This document shows, piece by piece, positions 7,892 to 16,519 of a stretch of DNA of 52,353 nt. The DNA lies in the NCBI GenBank assembly GCA_948469375.1, contig CAOKLO010000021.1, positions 1 to 52,353 of the forward strand, read 5' to 3'. Every line of letters starts with the position of its first letter. Position 1 is the stretch's first letter. A model generated the notes under the pieces. The model saw only the letters and a program-made list of their open reading frames with translations, had not been told where the DNA came from and made no database searches. The DNA is from an uncultured bacterium (GTDB lineage Bacteria > Bacillota > Clostridia > Oscillospirales > Oscillospiraceae). The position numbers and the translations under genes are program-made.

Positions 7892-9802
7892 ATGTTGTTC
7901 CAGACCACGCAGGCTCACGAGGAACTGCGCGCCAAAATCCGTGCCTTTGCGGAGGCGGAGGTGAAGCCCAACGCCATCCTCATGGACCAGGAGAGCCGGT
8001 TCCCTGCCGAGGCCATCAAAAAATTTGCCGAGATGGGGCTGATGGGCATCCCCTACCCCAAAGAGTACGGCGGCGCGGGACTCGACGTGATGAGCTACGC
8101 CATCGCTGTGGAGGAGCTGTCCCGGGTGGACGGCGGCACGGGCGTTATTCTGTCCGCCCATGTGTCCCTGGGCACCTGGCCCATCTTCGCCTTCGGCACC
8201 GAGGAGCAGAAGCAGAAGTACCTGGTCCCCTTGGCCAAGGGCGAGAAGATCGGCGCGTTCGGCCTGACGGAGCCTAACGCGGGCTCCGACGCGGGCGGCA
8301 CTGAGACCACCGCCATCGACAAGGGCGACCACTGGCTGCTCAACGGCCAGAAGATTTTCATCACCAACGGCGGCGTGGCGGACACCTACGTGGTTTTCGC
8401 CGTCACCACCCCGGACATCGGCACCCGGGGCATCTCCGCCTTCATCGTGGAGAAGGGATGGAAGGGCTTCACCTTCGAGCCTCATTACGACAAGATGGGT
8501 ATCCGCTCCTCCGAGACCTGCCAGCTCAACTTCGACGACGTGAAGGTGCCCAAGGAGAATCTGCTGGGCAAGGAGGGCCAGGGCTTCAAGATCGCCATGG
8601 CCACTCTGGACGGCGGCCGTATCGGTATCGCCTCCCAGGCTTTGGGCATTGCCCAGGGGGCCTATGAGTCCGCCGTGGAGTACGCCAAGGAGCGCGTCCA
8701 GTTCGGCAAGCCCATCGGCTTTAACCAGGCCCTGACCTTCAAGCTGGCGGATATGGCCACCAAGCTGAAGTGCGCCCGGATGCTGGTGTACTCCGCCGCC
8801 GAGAAGAAGGAGGCCCACGAGCCCTACGGCGTGGACGCCGCCATGGCCAAGCTGTATGCCTCTGAGACCGCCCTGGAGATCGTCAACGACGCGGTGCAGA
8901 TTTACGGCGGCACCGGTTTCCTCAGGGGCATGGATGTGGAGCGGATGTACCGCGACGCCAAGATCACCACCATTTATGAGGGCACCAGCGAGGTCCAGCG
9001 CATGGTCATCGGCGCGTCCATCATGGGCAAGCCCCCCAAGAGCGCGGGCGGGTCCTCCAGCGTGGCCAAAAAGCCCGCCCCCGTCACCGGCGTGCGCAAG
9101 GGCATGATTCTCAAGGAGGGCGGCGCCAAGGAGCGGGTTGACACTCTGGTGGCCGCGCTGAAGAAGGACGGCTATGACTTTTCTGTGGGCATCCCCATGG
9201 ACACCCCCATTGCCCAGGCGGAGCGGGTGGTATCCGCCGGTCAGGGCATCGGCTCCAAGGAGAACATGAAGCTGATCGAGGACCTGGCCAAGGCCGCCGG
9301 CGCCGCCATCGGCTCCAGCCGTCCCGTGGCGGAGACCCATAAATTTGTCCCGCTGAACCGCTACGTGGGCATGTCCGGCCAGAAGTTCAAGGGCAACCTG
9401 TACATCGCCTGCGGCATTTCCGGCGCAATTCAGCATTTGAAGGGCATTAAGGACGCGTCTACCATCGTGGCCATCAACAAGAGCTCCAACGCCCCCATCT
9501 TCAAAAACTGCGACTACGGCATTGTGGGCGACGTCAACGAGATCCTGCCCCTGCTGGCTGAGGCCCTGGGCCTGGAGGAGAAGCAGCCCGCGCCTCCCAT
9601 GGTGAAAATGAAACGGCCTCCCGCTCCCAAGGCCGAGCCCATCGGCCCGCGCTACGTCTGCGGCGGCTGCGGGTATGAGTACGTCCCCGAGCTGGGCGAC
9701 CCCGACGCGGAGGTGGCTCCCGGCACCCTGTTTGCCAACCTGCCCGAGGGCTGGGTTTGCCCCGAGTGCGCCGAAAGCAAGGAGATGTTCATCGAGGCGT
9801 AG
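7892..9802 (+). CDS. acyl-CoA dehydrogenase / EtfA C-terminal / rubredoxin fusion
   Basis: A 636-aa three-part flavoprotein. Residues 1-380 are a complete short-chain acyl-CoA dehydrogenase (FGLTEPNAGSD, IYGGTGFLRG, IYEGTSEVQR), with the likely catalytic base at Glu363. After a Pro/Lys linker, residues 405-560 match the FAD-binding C-terminal half of electron transfer flavoprotein alpha (VVSAGQGIGSKEN, IACGISGAIQHLKG, NCDYGIVGD). The N-terminal EtfA domain is absent. Residues 586-636 are a rubredoxin with ligands Cys590, Cys593, Cys623 and Cys626. Electrons could run from acyl-CoA through two FADs to the rubredoxin iron inside one chain. The flavodiiron gene follows at once, and rubredoxin is its usual donor. 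The start follows AAAGGAGG. No EtfB is in the window. Domain calls are secure; the pathway is inferred. Confidence 0.92.
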   Translation: MLFQTTQAHEELRAKIRAFAEAEVKPNAILMDQESRFPAEAIKKFAEMGLMGIPYPKEYGGAGLDVMSYAIAVEELSRVDGGTGVILSAHVSLGTWPIFAFGTEEQKQKYLVPLAKGEKIGAFGLTEPNAGSDAGGTETTAIDKGDHWLLNGQKIFITNGGVADTYVVFAVTTPDIGTRGISAFIVEKGWKGFTFEPHYDKMGIRSSETCQLNFDDVKVPKENLLGKEGQGFKIAMATLDGGRIGIASQALGIAQGAYESAVEYAKERVQFGKPIGFNQALTFKLADMATKLKCARMLVYSAAEKKEAHEPYGVDAAMAKLYASETALEIVNDAVQIYGGTGFLRGMDVERMYRDAKITTIYEGTSEVQRMVIGASIMGKPPKSAGGSSSVAKKPAPVTGVRKGMILKEGGAKERVDTLVAALKKDGYDFSVGIPMDTPIAQAERVVSAGQGIGSKENMKLIEDLAKAAGAAIGSSRPVAETHKFVPLNRYVGMSGQKFKGNLYIACGISGAIQHLKGIKDASTIVAINKSSNAPIFKNCDYGIVGDVNEILPLLAEALGLEEKQPAPPMVKMKRPPAPKAEPIGPRYVCGGCGYEYVPELGDPDAEVAPGTLFANLPEGWVCPECAESKEMFIEA

Positions 9803-9829
9803 TTCCTTTTTCTTGTAAGAAAAAGGAAC
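9802..9829. repeat. hairpin after the acyl-CoA dehydrogenase gene
   Basis: Two perfect 13-nt arms (GTTCCTTTTTCTT and its complement) around GT begin at the stop codon. No T run follows, so it may be an mRNA-stabilising or dispersed-repeat hairpin rather than a terminator. No clear promoter is seen before the flavodiiron gene, which favours co-transcription. Confidence 0.5.
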
Positions 9830-9959
9830 CGAAAAAGAACTTTTGGTTCGCTTCCTTCCGGGTAGGTTTTCCAACGTCTCCGCCCGGCGACGGAAGGATT
9901 GCTCGACGATACGTATGACACTTTAATTGTATCCAATTTTGCGATAAGGAGGCTCGCTT

Positions 9960-11177
9960 ATGTACTGCGTGCGCAGTGTTACCGATAACCTATACTGGGT
10001 GGGCGCCAACGACCACCGCACCCACCTCTTTGAGAACATCCATCCCATTCCCCGGGGCGTGAGCTACAATGCCTATCTGCTGCTGGACAAATCCACCGTC
10101 CTGTTCGACACCGTGGACTGGTCCGCCTGCCGCCAGCTGCTGGAGAACCTGGACCACCTGCTGGAGGACCGGCCCCTGGACTACCTGCTCATCAACCACA
10201 TGGAGCCCGACCACGGGGCCTCCATCGAGGAGATCCTGATCCGCTGGCCCCAGGTGAAGGTGATCTCCACCCCCAAGGCGTTCATGCTCATGCGCCAATT
10301 CGGTTTCCACATCGACGGACACGAGCTGATCGAGGTGAAGGAGGGGGACACCTTCTCCTTCGGCAGCCACACCGTCACCTTCGTGGAGGCCCCCATGGTC
10401 CACTGGCCCGAGGCCATGGTCACCTTCGACCTCACCAACGGGGTACTCTTCGCCGCCGACGCCTTCGGCTCCTTCGGGGCGCTGGACGGCAAGCTGTTCG
10501 CCGACGAGGTGGATTTCGACCGGGACTGGATTGACGACGCCCGGCGCTACCTCACCAACATCGTGGGCAAGTACGGCCCCCACGTCCAGCTGCTGCTGAA
10601 AAAGGCCGGGGGCATCCTGGACAAGATCAAATTCATCTGCCCCCTCCACGGGCCGGTGTGGCGCAAGGACCTGATGTACTTCGTGGACAAGTACGACAAG
10701 TGGAGCAAGTACCAGCCCGAGGAGCAGGGCGTCCTGATCGCCTACGCCTCCATGTACGGCAACACCGAGTCCGCCGCCCAGGCCCTGGCCTCCAAGCTGT
10801 GCGAAAAGGGCTGCACCAACGTTTGGGTATATGACGTGTCCAACGTCCATGTGTCCCAGTTGGTCAGCGAGGCCTTCCGGCTCAGCCACCTGGTGTTCGC
10901 CTCCGTCACCTACAATCTGGGTATCTATCCGGTGATGCACGACTTCCTGATGCATTTGAAGGCCCTGAACTTCCAGAACCGAACCTGCGCCATCATTGAG
11001 AACGGCTCCTGGGCGGTGAAATCCGGCGACCTGATGCAGAAGTTCCTGGAGGACGAGATGAAGAACATGACCGTCCTCAACGACCGGCTCACCCTGGCCT
11101 CCGCCCTGCACCCGGATAAGGCCAGCGAGCTGGACGCCCTGGCCGACGCCATCATCGAGTCTATGGCAAAGGAGTAA
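9960..11177 (+). CDS. flavodiiron protein (O2/NO reductase)
   Basis: A 405-aa FprA/ROO-type protein. The metallo-beta-lactamase-like domain (1-250) holds the diiron ligands: His80, Glu82 and Asp84/His85 in HMEPDH, then His148, Asp167 and His230. The flavodoxin domain (257-400) binds FMN through the AYASMYGNTES loop. Flavodiiron proteins reduce O2 to water, or NO to N2O, in the cytoplasm with electrons from rubredoxin. The rubredoxin-tailed acyl-CoA dehydrogenase upstream (157-nt gap, same strand) is the obvious donor. The start is fixed by TAAGGAGG upstream. The protein lacks its own rubredoxin or flavin reductase tail, so an outside donor is required. Confidence 0.93.
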   Translation: MYCVRSVTDNLYWVGANDHRTHLFENIHPIPRGVSYNAYLLLDKSTVLFDTVDWSACRQLLENLDHLLEDRPLDYLLINHMEPDHGASIEEILIRWPQVKVISTPKAFMLMRQFGFHIDGHELIEVKEGDTFSFGSHTVTFVEAPMVHWPEAMVTFDLTNGVLFAADAFGSFGALDGKLFADEVDFDRDWIDDARRYLTNIVGKYGPHVQLLLKKAGGILDKIKFICPLHGPVWRKDLMYFVDKYDKWSKYQPEEQGVLIAYASMYGNTESAAQALASKLCEKGCTNVWVYDVSNVHVSQLVSEAFRLSHLVFASVTYNLGIYPVMHDFLMHLKALNFQNRTCAIIENGSWAVKSGDLMQKFLEDEMKNMTVLNDRLTLASALHPDKASELDALADAIIESMAKE

Positions 11178-11228
11178 GGCGGCTCGGCGCGTATCAAACG
11201 GCAGCCTCCGCCACAAAACTGCTATAGT

Positions 11229-11549
11229 TCATGGAAAGCCCGCGGAGATCAAGTAACCGCGGCCCATACGCTTTGGCCGGGCCGTCTCCGGAGTGAATTC
11301 CCTGATGCCTCCGCCCAAATACTGCATGTAATGTTGAAGGAATGGAACGACCTCATCCAAAGTGTCCCGTACCGGCTGTGTCTGGATGGACGGCACGTTG
11401 AGCCGGTAATAAAGATCCGTGCGAAACGTCCCTTCCCGTATCATTTCTTGAAGGGGCCGGTTAGTGGCCGCGATGACCCGCACATCCACCGGGACCTGGC
11501 GAATACCCCCAACCCGAGCGATGACCCGCTCCTCCAGCACACGGCAGTT
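11229..11549 (-). pseudogene. fragment of a sigma-54-dependent activator
   Basis: About 100 codons match the middle of an AAA+ sigma-54 interaction domain: RVLEERVIARVGG, VDVRVIAATNRPLQEM, GTFRTDLYYRLNV and DEVVPFLQHYM. The Walker A, GAFTGA and Walker B parts, and the C-terminal HTH, are missing. Conserved positions have also changed (for example PPLRDR became QPVRDT). Homology begins near 11545. A decayed remnant of an enhancer-binding protein; no working sigma-54 gene is seen in the window. Confidence 0.7.
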
Positions 11550-11593
11550 AATCCAGCAAACACACAAAGACGTCCTGCCAAACCGGCAGGATG

Positions 11594-11623
11594 GCAGGGA
11601 GCAGATCAAAATCTGCTCCCTGC
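11594..11623 (+). terminator. hairpin with T-rich tail upstream of cca
   Basis: Perfect 13-nt arms (11594-11606 and 11611-11623) with a CAAA loop, followed by TTTGATTT. It could end readthrough from the flavodiiron gene before cca. Confidence 0.6.
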
Positions 11624-11744
11624 TTTGATTTCAGGTGGAAATCCTGCCGCGGGCATGATATAGTCAAAGCAACTGAAAAAACGCAAAGCGCGCGAGCTTT
11701 GACGCAGGCTGAGGAAATCAGACAGAGAAAGCAGGTGGTCCGGG

Positions 11745-13088
11745 ATGAAATTTGACATTCCCGCCGGAGCGGCGCACATACTCCAAACGCTGACAAATGC
11801 GGGCTATGAGGCCTGGCTGGTGGGGGGCTGTGTGCGGGACCTGCTGCGGGGCGTCCCGCCCCACGACTGGGACATCTGCACCTCCGCCCGTCCGGAGCAG
11901 ACCGAGGCCTGCTTTGCCGGACATAAGATCATCGAAACCGGACTCAAGCACGGCACCGTCACGGTGGTGGAGGGCGGAGAACCCTACGAGATCACCACCT
12001 ATCGCACAGAGGGGCCCTATTCCGACAGCCGCCGCCCGGATTTCGTCCGGTTTGTCCCGGATTTGAAGGAGGACCTGGCCCGCCGGGACTTTACCATGAA
12101 CGCCGTCGCCCTGGGGCTGGATGGGACGCTCCAGGACCCCTTCGGCGGGGCGGAGGACATCCAAAGCGGACTGATCCGCTGCGTGGGAAAGCCCGCTCAC
12201 CGCTTTCAAGAGGACGGCCTGCGAGTGATGCGGGCCCTGCGGTTTGCCTCCGTATTCCGCTGCCGCATTGAGGAACAGACCGCCCAGGCGGTTCACCACA
12301 GCCGGGCTATGCTGAAACGGGTGGCGGCGGAGCGGATTCATGCGGAGCTGGGCAAGCTGTTGACCGGCCCCGCCGCCGGGGAGGTGCTGCGGCAATACCC
12401 CGACGTGCTGTGTGTGTTCTGGCCCCAGCTGGGGCCGCTGACGGCGATGGAGCAGAACAACCCCTGGCACTGCTGGGGCGGCTGGGAGCACACCGTCCGC
12501 GCGGTGGAGGCCGCTCCAGCCCAGCTGACCCTGAGGCTGGCCATGCTCCTCCACGACATTGGCAAGCCGTCCTGCAGGTCCACGGACAATAACGGGATCG
12601 ACCACTTCTACGGCCATCCCGGTCTCAGCGCCAAAATGGCGGACCGGATGCTTCGTGCGCTGAAATTTGAAAACAGCCTCCGGCGCCGGGTGGTTACGCT
12701 GGTGGAGTATCACGACGTGCTGCTGTCCGCCCAGGATAAGACCATCCGACGGTGGCTGGGCCGCCTGGGACCGGAGACCTTTTTCCAGCTGCTGGAGGTC
12801 AAGCGGGCGGACATCCTGGGACAAGCCCCCGAAAAGCTGGGAAGCCGTCTGGACGAGCTGGCGGAGATCAGGGCCCGGGTGGAGCAGATGACGGCAGAGG
12901 GACAGTGCCTCACCCTGAAGGAGCTGGCGGTGAACGGCCGGGATATCATAGCCGCGGGCGCACGCCCCGGCCCGGAGGTGGGCCGGGTGCTGGCGGCCCT
13001 TCTGGACCGGGTTCTGGACGAAGAGGCCCCCAACCAGCGGGCCGCCCTGTTGGAGCTGGCCCGCCGGGAGCTCCAGCGAGGCCGCTGA
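11745..13088 (+). CDS. cca: CCA-adding tRNA nucleotidyltransferase
   Basis: A 447-aa class II tRNA nucleotidyltransferase that adds or repairs the 3' CCA of tRNAs. The N-terminal polymerase-beta fold has LVGGCVRDLLRG followed by the metal-binding pair Asp41/Asp43 in HDWDICTSA. The RRDFTMNAV and DPFGGAEDI blocks and the RFQEDGLRVMRALRF neck follow. A HD domain (LLHDIGKP) lies near residue 270, as in the HD-containing bacterial type. The ATG at 11745 is 10-12 nt after a GGTGG-type ribosome site. A weak extended -10 (TGATATAGT, 11656-11664) is the only promoter hint. VanR follows 73 nt later with its own promoter. Confidence 0.9.
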   Translation: MKFDIPAGAAHILQTLTNAGYEAWLVGGCVRDLLRGVPPHDWDICTSARPEQTEACFAGHKIIETGLKHGTVTVVEGGEPYEITTYRTEGPYSDSRRPDFVRFVPDLKEDLARRDFTMNAVALGLDGTLQDPFGGAEDIQSGLIRCVGKPAHRFQEDGLRVMRALRFASVFRCRIEEQTAQAVHHSRAMLKRVAAERIHAELGKLLTGPAAGEVLRQYPDVLCVFWPQLGPLTAMEQNNPWHCWGGWEHTVRAVEAAPAQLTLRLAMLLHDIGKPSCRSTDNNGIDHFYGHPGLSAKMADRMLRALKFENSLRRRVVTLVEYHDVLLSAQDKTIRRWLGRLGPETFFQLLEVKRADILGQAPEKLGSRLDELAEIRARVEQMTAEGQCLTLKELAVNGRDIIAAGARPGPEVGRVLAALLDRVLDEEAPNQRAALLELARRELQRGR

Positions 13089-13097
13089 CTTGGCCGG

Positions 13098-13126
13098 TTG
13101 CGCCGGGAGGCCGGGCGTGTTATACT
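13098..13126 (+). promoter_or_regulatory. promoter of the vanRS-like genes
   Basis: TTGCGC (13098-13103) and TATACT (13121-13126) with a 17-nt spacer, between the cca stop and the regulator start at 13162. Confidence 0.55.
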
Positions 13127-13161
13127 GTCCTGAAGCATATTTGACGAAAGTAGGTGGACCC

Positions 13162-13857
13162 ATGACCCAGCACATCCTGGTTGTGGACGACGAGACCGCC
13201 ATCGCCGACCTGGTGGAGGTCTACCTCACCAACGAGGGCTTCGCCGTCCACAAATTTTACAACGCTCTGGACGCCCTGGCCTGTGTGGAGTCCACCGCCC
13301 TGGACCTGGCCATCCTGGACGTGATGCTGCCCGACATGGACGGCTTCGCCCTGTGCCGCCGCATTCGCGACCGCCATCTGTTTCCCATCCTCATGCTTAC
13401 CGCCCGGGTGGAGGATATGGACAAGATCACCGGGCTGACCCTGGGGGCGGACGACTACATCACCAAGCCCTTCAACCCGCTGGAGCTGGTGGCCCGGGTC
13501 AAGACCCAGCTTCGGCGGTACACCCGGTACAACCAGGGCATACCCGCCCCGGCGGAGCCGGAGGAATTCGACATCCGGGGGCTGCTCATCTCCAAAAGCA
13601 CCCACAAATGCACCCTGTTCGGGGAGGAACTGCCCTTAACACCCCTGGAATTTTCCATTCTATGGCACCTGTGCCAGCGCCGGGGCCGGGTGGTGTCCAG
13701 CGAGGAGCTGTTCGAGGCGGTGTGGGGGGAGAAGTACATGGACAGCAACAACACCGTCATGAGCCACATCGCCCGGCTGCGGGAGAAAATGCACGAGCCC
13801 AGCCGGAAGCCCAAATTCATCAAAACCGTGTGGGGGGTGGGGTACACCATTGAATAA
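13162..13857 (+). CDS. VanR-type response regulator
   Basis: A 231-aa OmpR/PhoB-family regulator. The receiver domain has the acidic pair in VVDDE, phospho-acceptor Asp53 in ILDVMLPDMDG, a Thr in LTAR and a Lys in ITKPFNP. A winged-helix DNA-binding domain fills residues 130-231 (LTPLEFSILWHL, RVVSSEELFEAVWG, VWGVGYTIE). Sequence and order (regulator, kinase, VanZ) fit the VanR group. ATG 13162 is chosen because the upstream in-frame extension has no receiver homology and crosses the promoter. It overlaps the kinase gene by 8 nt, so the two are translationally coupled. No vancomycin-resistance ligase genes are seen here. Confidence 0.88.
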   Translation: MTQHILVVDDETAIADLVEVYLTNEGFAVHKFYNALDALACVESTALDLAILDVMLPDMDGFALCRRIRDRHLFPILMLTARVEDMDKITGLTLGADDYITKPFNPLELVARVKTQLRRYTRYNQGIPAPAEPEEFDIRGLLISKSTHKCTLFGEELPLTPLEFSILWHLCQRRGRVVSSEELFEAVWGEKYMDSNNTVMSHIARLREKMHEPSRKPKFIKTVWGVGYTIE

Positions 13858-14926
13858 CAAACGTCTTTCCCGCCAGCTTTGGATGCAGTACATCCTGGCC
13901 CTGCTGGGCTGGGCCTTCGCAGTGCTTTTTACGGCCTATGTGGCCTTTCTCTTGTGCCAGATGCGGACCTGGACCGGGCGGGAGCCGATATATCACCTCC
14001 TGCATATGCTGGCCAACTATGTGGTTTTCGTCTACCTGCTGGCAACGGGGATCGGCTGGCTGGTCATCAGCTACCGCTTTATCTCCCGCCCCATGCAGTA
14101 TCTGGACGCCCTGGCCCGGGCCGCCGAAGCCCTGGCCCATCCCACGGAGGAGCCCATCGTCCTGCCCGCCGCCATGGAGCAGATGGAAGCCCAACTCAAC
14201 CTCATTCGGGAGCGGGCCCTCCGGAACGCCATGGCGGCAAAGGAGGCGGAGCAGCGGAAAAACGACCTCATCGTCTACCTGGCCCACGACCTGAAAACGC
14301 CGCTGACCAGCGTCATCGGCTACCTCACCCTGCTGCGGGACGAGCCGGACCTCTCCCCAGCGTTCCGGGCTCGGTACACCGGGGTGGCCCTGGACAAGGC
14401 GGAGCGGCTGGAGGAGCTCATCAATGAGTTTTTCGATATCACCCGGTTCAACCTCACCCATCTGGAGCTGGAAAAGCAGCCGGTGGACCTGGCTCGGATG
14501 CTCCAGCAGGTGGCCAGTGAGTTTGAACCCCAGTTCGCCGAAAAGGGCCTCACCTGCGCGTTGGACCTGCCTCCGGCGCTGGAATACGGCTGCGATCCGG
14601 ACAAGCTGGCCCGGGTATTCGACAATCTGCTGCGCAACGCCTGCTGCTACAGCACGGAGGGCACCCAGGTCAAGATTGCCGCCGCCGTGGATCAGGACGC
14701 CATCATCCTCACCTTTGCCAACTCCGGAATCACCATTCCGGAGGAGAAGCTGGAGCGGATTTTTGAGCAGTTTTTCCGGCTGGACGCCTCCCGCGCCACC
14801 CGCACGGGTGGCGCGGGCCTTGGCTTGGCCATAGCCAAGGAAATCGTTGAGCTCCACGGCGGAGCCATCTCCGCCCAGAGCGCGGAGGGGGTGACCACCT
14901 TCACGGTGGTTTTGCCGAAAGCGTAA
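13850..14926 (+). CDS. VanS-type sensor histidine kinase
   Basis: A 358-aa membrane kinase. Two membrane helices (about 14-36 and 53-75) enclose a very short outer loop of about 15 residues, then a HAMP-like linker. The dimerisation helix carries His146 in YLAHDLKTPLTSVIGYL. The ATPase domain has the N box (DNLLRNACCYS), a NSG block in place of the usual DxG, and the GGAGLGLAIAKEIVELHGG box. It begins at TTG, sharing bases with the regulator stop; the next Met is residue 12. The small loop suggests sensing within or next to the membrane, as in VanS of VanB/G-like systems. The signal is unknown. Confidence 0.87.
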   Translation: MNNKRLSRQLWMQYILALLGWAFAVLFTAYVAFLLCQMRTWTGREPIYHLLHMLANYVVFVYLLATGIGWLVISYRFISRPMQYLDALARAAEALAHPTEEPIVLPAAMEQMEAQLNLIRERALRNAMAAKEAEQRKNDLIVYLAHDLKTPLTSVIGYLTLLRDEPDLSPAFRARYTGVALDKAERLEELINEFFDITRFNLTHLELEKQPVDLARMLQQVASEFEPQFAEKGLTCALDLPPALEYGCDPDKLARVFDNLLRNACCYSTEGTQVKIAAAVDQDAIILTFANSGITIPEEKLERIFEQFFRLDASRATRTGGAGLGLAIAKEIVELHGGAISAQSAEGVTTFTVVLPKA

Positions 14927-14945
14927 GAAAATTGCAAGAATTTCG
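14925..14945 (+). promoter_or_regulatory. possible VanR binding site: tandem 11-nt repeat
   Basis: AAGAAAATTGC and AAGAATTTCGC are imperfect direct repeats 11 nt apart, the spacing typical of OmpR-family sites. They start at the kinase stop codon, ahead of a GAGACA/TATGAT promoter-like pair that would drive the VanZ gene. The 11-mer ATTGCAAGAAT here recurs in the amt promoter at 16527-16537. Confidence 0.4.
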
Positions 14946-15013
14946 CGGGAAAACCGTGAGACATTCCGGGCCTGCTTTTGGTATGATGGGATGGACCAAA
15001 GGAGGAATCGGCC

Positions 15014-16423
15014 ATGCACGATTTTATTTCGTATATCTACTACTCGTTTCGGGAGGCCGTCGTCCCCGCGCTGGCCCTGATGGCGGCGGGGGCCATGGTG
15101 CTGGCCGCGTTATACTGGTGGTGGTACATCAGGGGCGGAAAGGAACGGCGCATTCCGTTTCTGAAACAGTCGGCGGCCATCCTCCTGCTCCTGTGCTACC
15201 TGGGAGGACTGTTGGCGGTGACGGTGCTTCAGCGCACCAACGGCAGCGGTATGGTCCAGCTGCACCTGTTCCGGGCCTTTCGGGAGGCGTGGAACGCCTT
15301 CACTCTCCAGGTGTGGGTCAACCCCCTGCTGAACATCGCCATGTTCGTCCCCCTGGGCGTACTGCTCCCCCTGACGGCCAAGCCCTTCCGGCGGTGGTGC
15401 TGGACGCTGGCGGCGGGGGCGGGCACGTCTCTGGCGGTGGAGGCGCTCCAATACCTGCTGGAGCGCGGCCAGGCGGACGTGGACGACCTGTTCTGCAACG
15501 CCCTGGGAACCATGCTGGGGTACTGCCTGTGTATGTTTGTCGTCTGCTCGGCGGAGAAAAGGTGGCGGCAGGTCTTGGCCTACGCGGCCCTTCCCGCGCT
15601 GTCCGCCGCTGTGCTGGCGGGGGTTTTCGCCGCCTATGAGCTCCGGCCCTACGGCAATTTAGCCGATGCCCCGGCCTTTGCGGCCTATACCGGCGGCACC
15701 CGCTGGGTGCTGGAGTGCGGGCTGTCCGATGAACCGGGGCCCGCCGGGGTCTACTGGGCGGAGCCCTTCACTACGGCCTCCTGCGATGAATTCGCGGTGG
15801 AATTTCTGGAGCGGCAGGGGTTTGAAATCGATTTCGACCGGGACGTGGACTACTACGACAACACCACCTTCTACAGCGATCACCAAACCTTCTCGTTGTG
15901 GGTATACCACAACGACCGCTCCTATAACTATACGGACCTTCGGGTGGAGTTCGACCTGCGCTACAGCGAAAAAAAGGGCACGGCCACGGAGGAGGAGCTG
16001 CGCGCCGCCCTGGCGGGCCTGGGCATCGACGTACCCGCAGAGGTGGAGTTTCTGGAGACAGAAAGAGATGGGGAATATGTATTCCGGGCCGGCGGCGTTG
16101 AAAAAGACGGCGCTATAATAGATGGCGAGCTGATCTGCCAAGTGGCAAAGGACGGCTCTCTCTATGAGGTGCACAATAATATGTCTGTCAGCACCCTTTA
16201 TGGGGACGCCCTTGTCCTCTCGGAGCAGGAGGCCTATGAGCGGCTTCAGGCAGGCTGGTTTTCCTTGGGAGATATGTTTGAATACTACGCGCCCCGGGAG
16301 GTCCACATTGACTCCTGCCGGCTGGAATACCGCATCGACAGCAAGGGCTTTCGCCAGCCGGTGTATCTGTTCGAGCTGAGAGAGCTGGGCGCCGCGGTAT
16401 TTGTCCCCGCCCTGGCGGGCTGA
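15014..16423 (+). CDS. VanZ-family membrane protein with large extra C-terminal domain
   Basis: A 469-aa protein. Residues 1-205 hold about six membrane segments with VanZ-type features: LLAVTVLQR, NPLLNIAMFVPLGVLLPL, VEALQYLLERGQADVDDLFCNALG. Typical VanZ proteins are 150-200 aa. Here about 260 soluble residues follow, rich in acidic and aromatic positions, which membrane topology would place outside. I do not recognise that part; its tandem alpha/beta pattern vaguely recalls PepSY/YcdB-like wall domains. The start follows AAAGGAGG. VanZ alone is linked to glycopeptide (teicoplanin) tolerance in enterococci, but VanZ-like proteins are common in gut clostridia without resistance, so the role here is open. 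Confidence 0.75.
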   Translation: MHDFISYIYYSFREAVVPALALMAAGAMVLAALYWWWYIRGGKERRIPFLKQSAAILLLLCYLGGLLAVTVLQRTNGSGMVQLHLFRAFREAWNAFTLQVWVNPLLNIAMFVPLGVLLPLTAKPFRRWCWTLAAGAGTSLAVEALQYLLERGQADVDDLFCNALGTMLGYCLCMFVVCSAEKRWRQVLAYAALPALSAAVLAGVFAAYELRPYGNLADAPAFAAYTGGTRWVLECGLSDEPGPAGVYWAEPFTTASCDEFAVEFLERQGFEIDFDRDVDYYDNTTFYSDHQTFSLWVYHNDRSYNYTDLRVEFDLRYSEKKGTATEEELRAALAGLGIDVPAEVEFLETERDGEYVFRAGGVEKDGAIIDGELICQVAKDGSLYEVHNNMSVSTLYGDALVLSEQEAYERLQAGWFSLGDMFEYYAPREVHIDSCRLEYRIDSKGFRQPVYLFELRELGAAVFVPALAG

Positions 16424-16519
16424 GGCGGCTCATGGCATGGGGCAAATGGGAATCCTGCATAAAATTTTGGCATTTTCTAAAAATGATTGGTTGGGCCATC
16501 CAAAAATGCAAGGGAACAC

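Noticed and set aside
7871-9874. Very long antisense open frame opposite the acyl-CoA dehydrogenase fusion
   Set aside because: It is rich in Gly, His and Leu with no domain, lacks a ribosome site and is explained by GC-rich third positions of the real gene.
9990-11216. 408-codon antisense frame opposite the flavodiiron gene
   Set aside because: Composition (Val/Gly/Gln/His) and lack of a ribosome site mark it as a shadow; the sense protein has all catalytic ligands.
13162-16423. Complete vancomycin-resistance cluster
   Set aside because: Only regulator, kinase and a VanZ-type protein are present; no ligase, racemase or dipeptidase genes are in the window.
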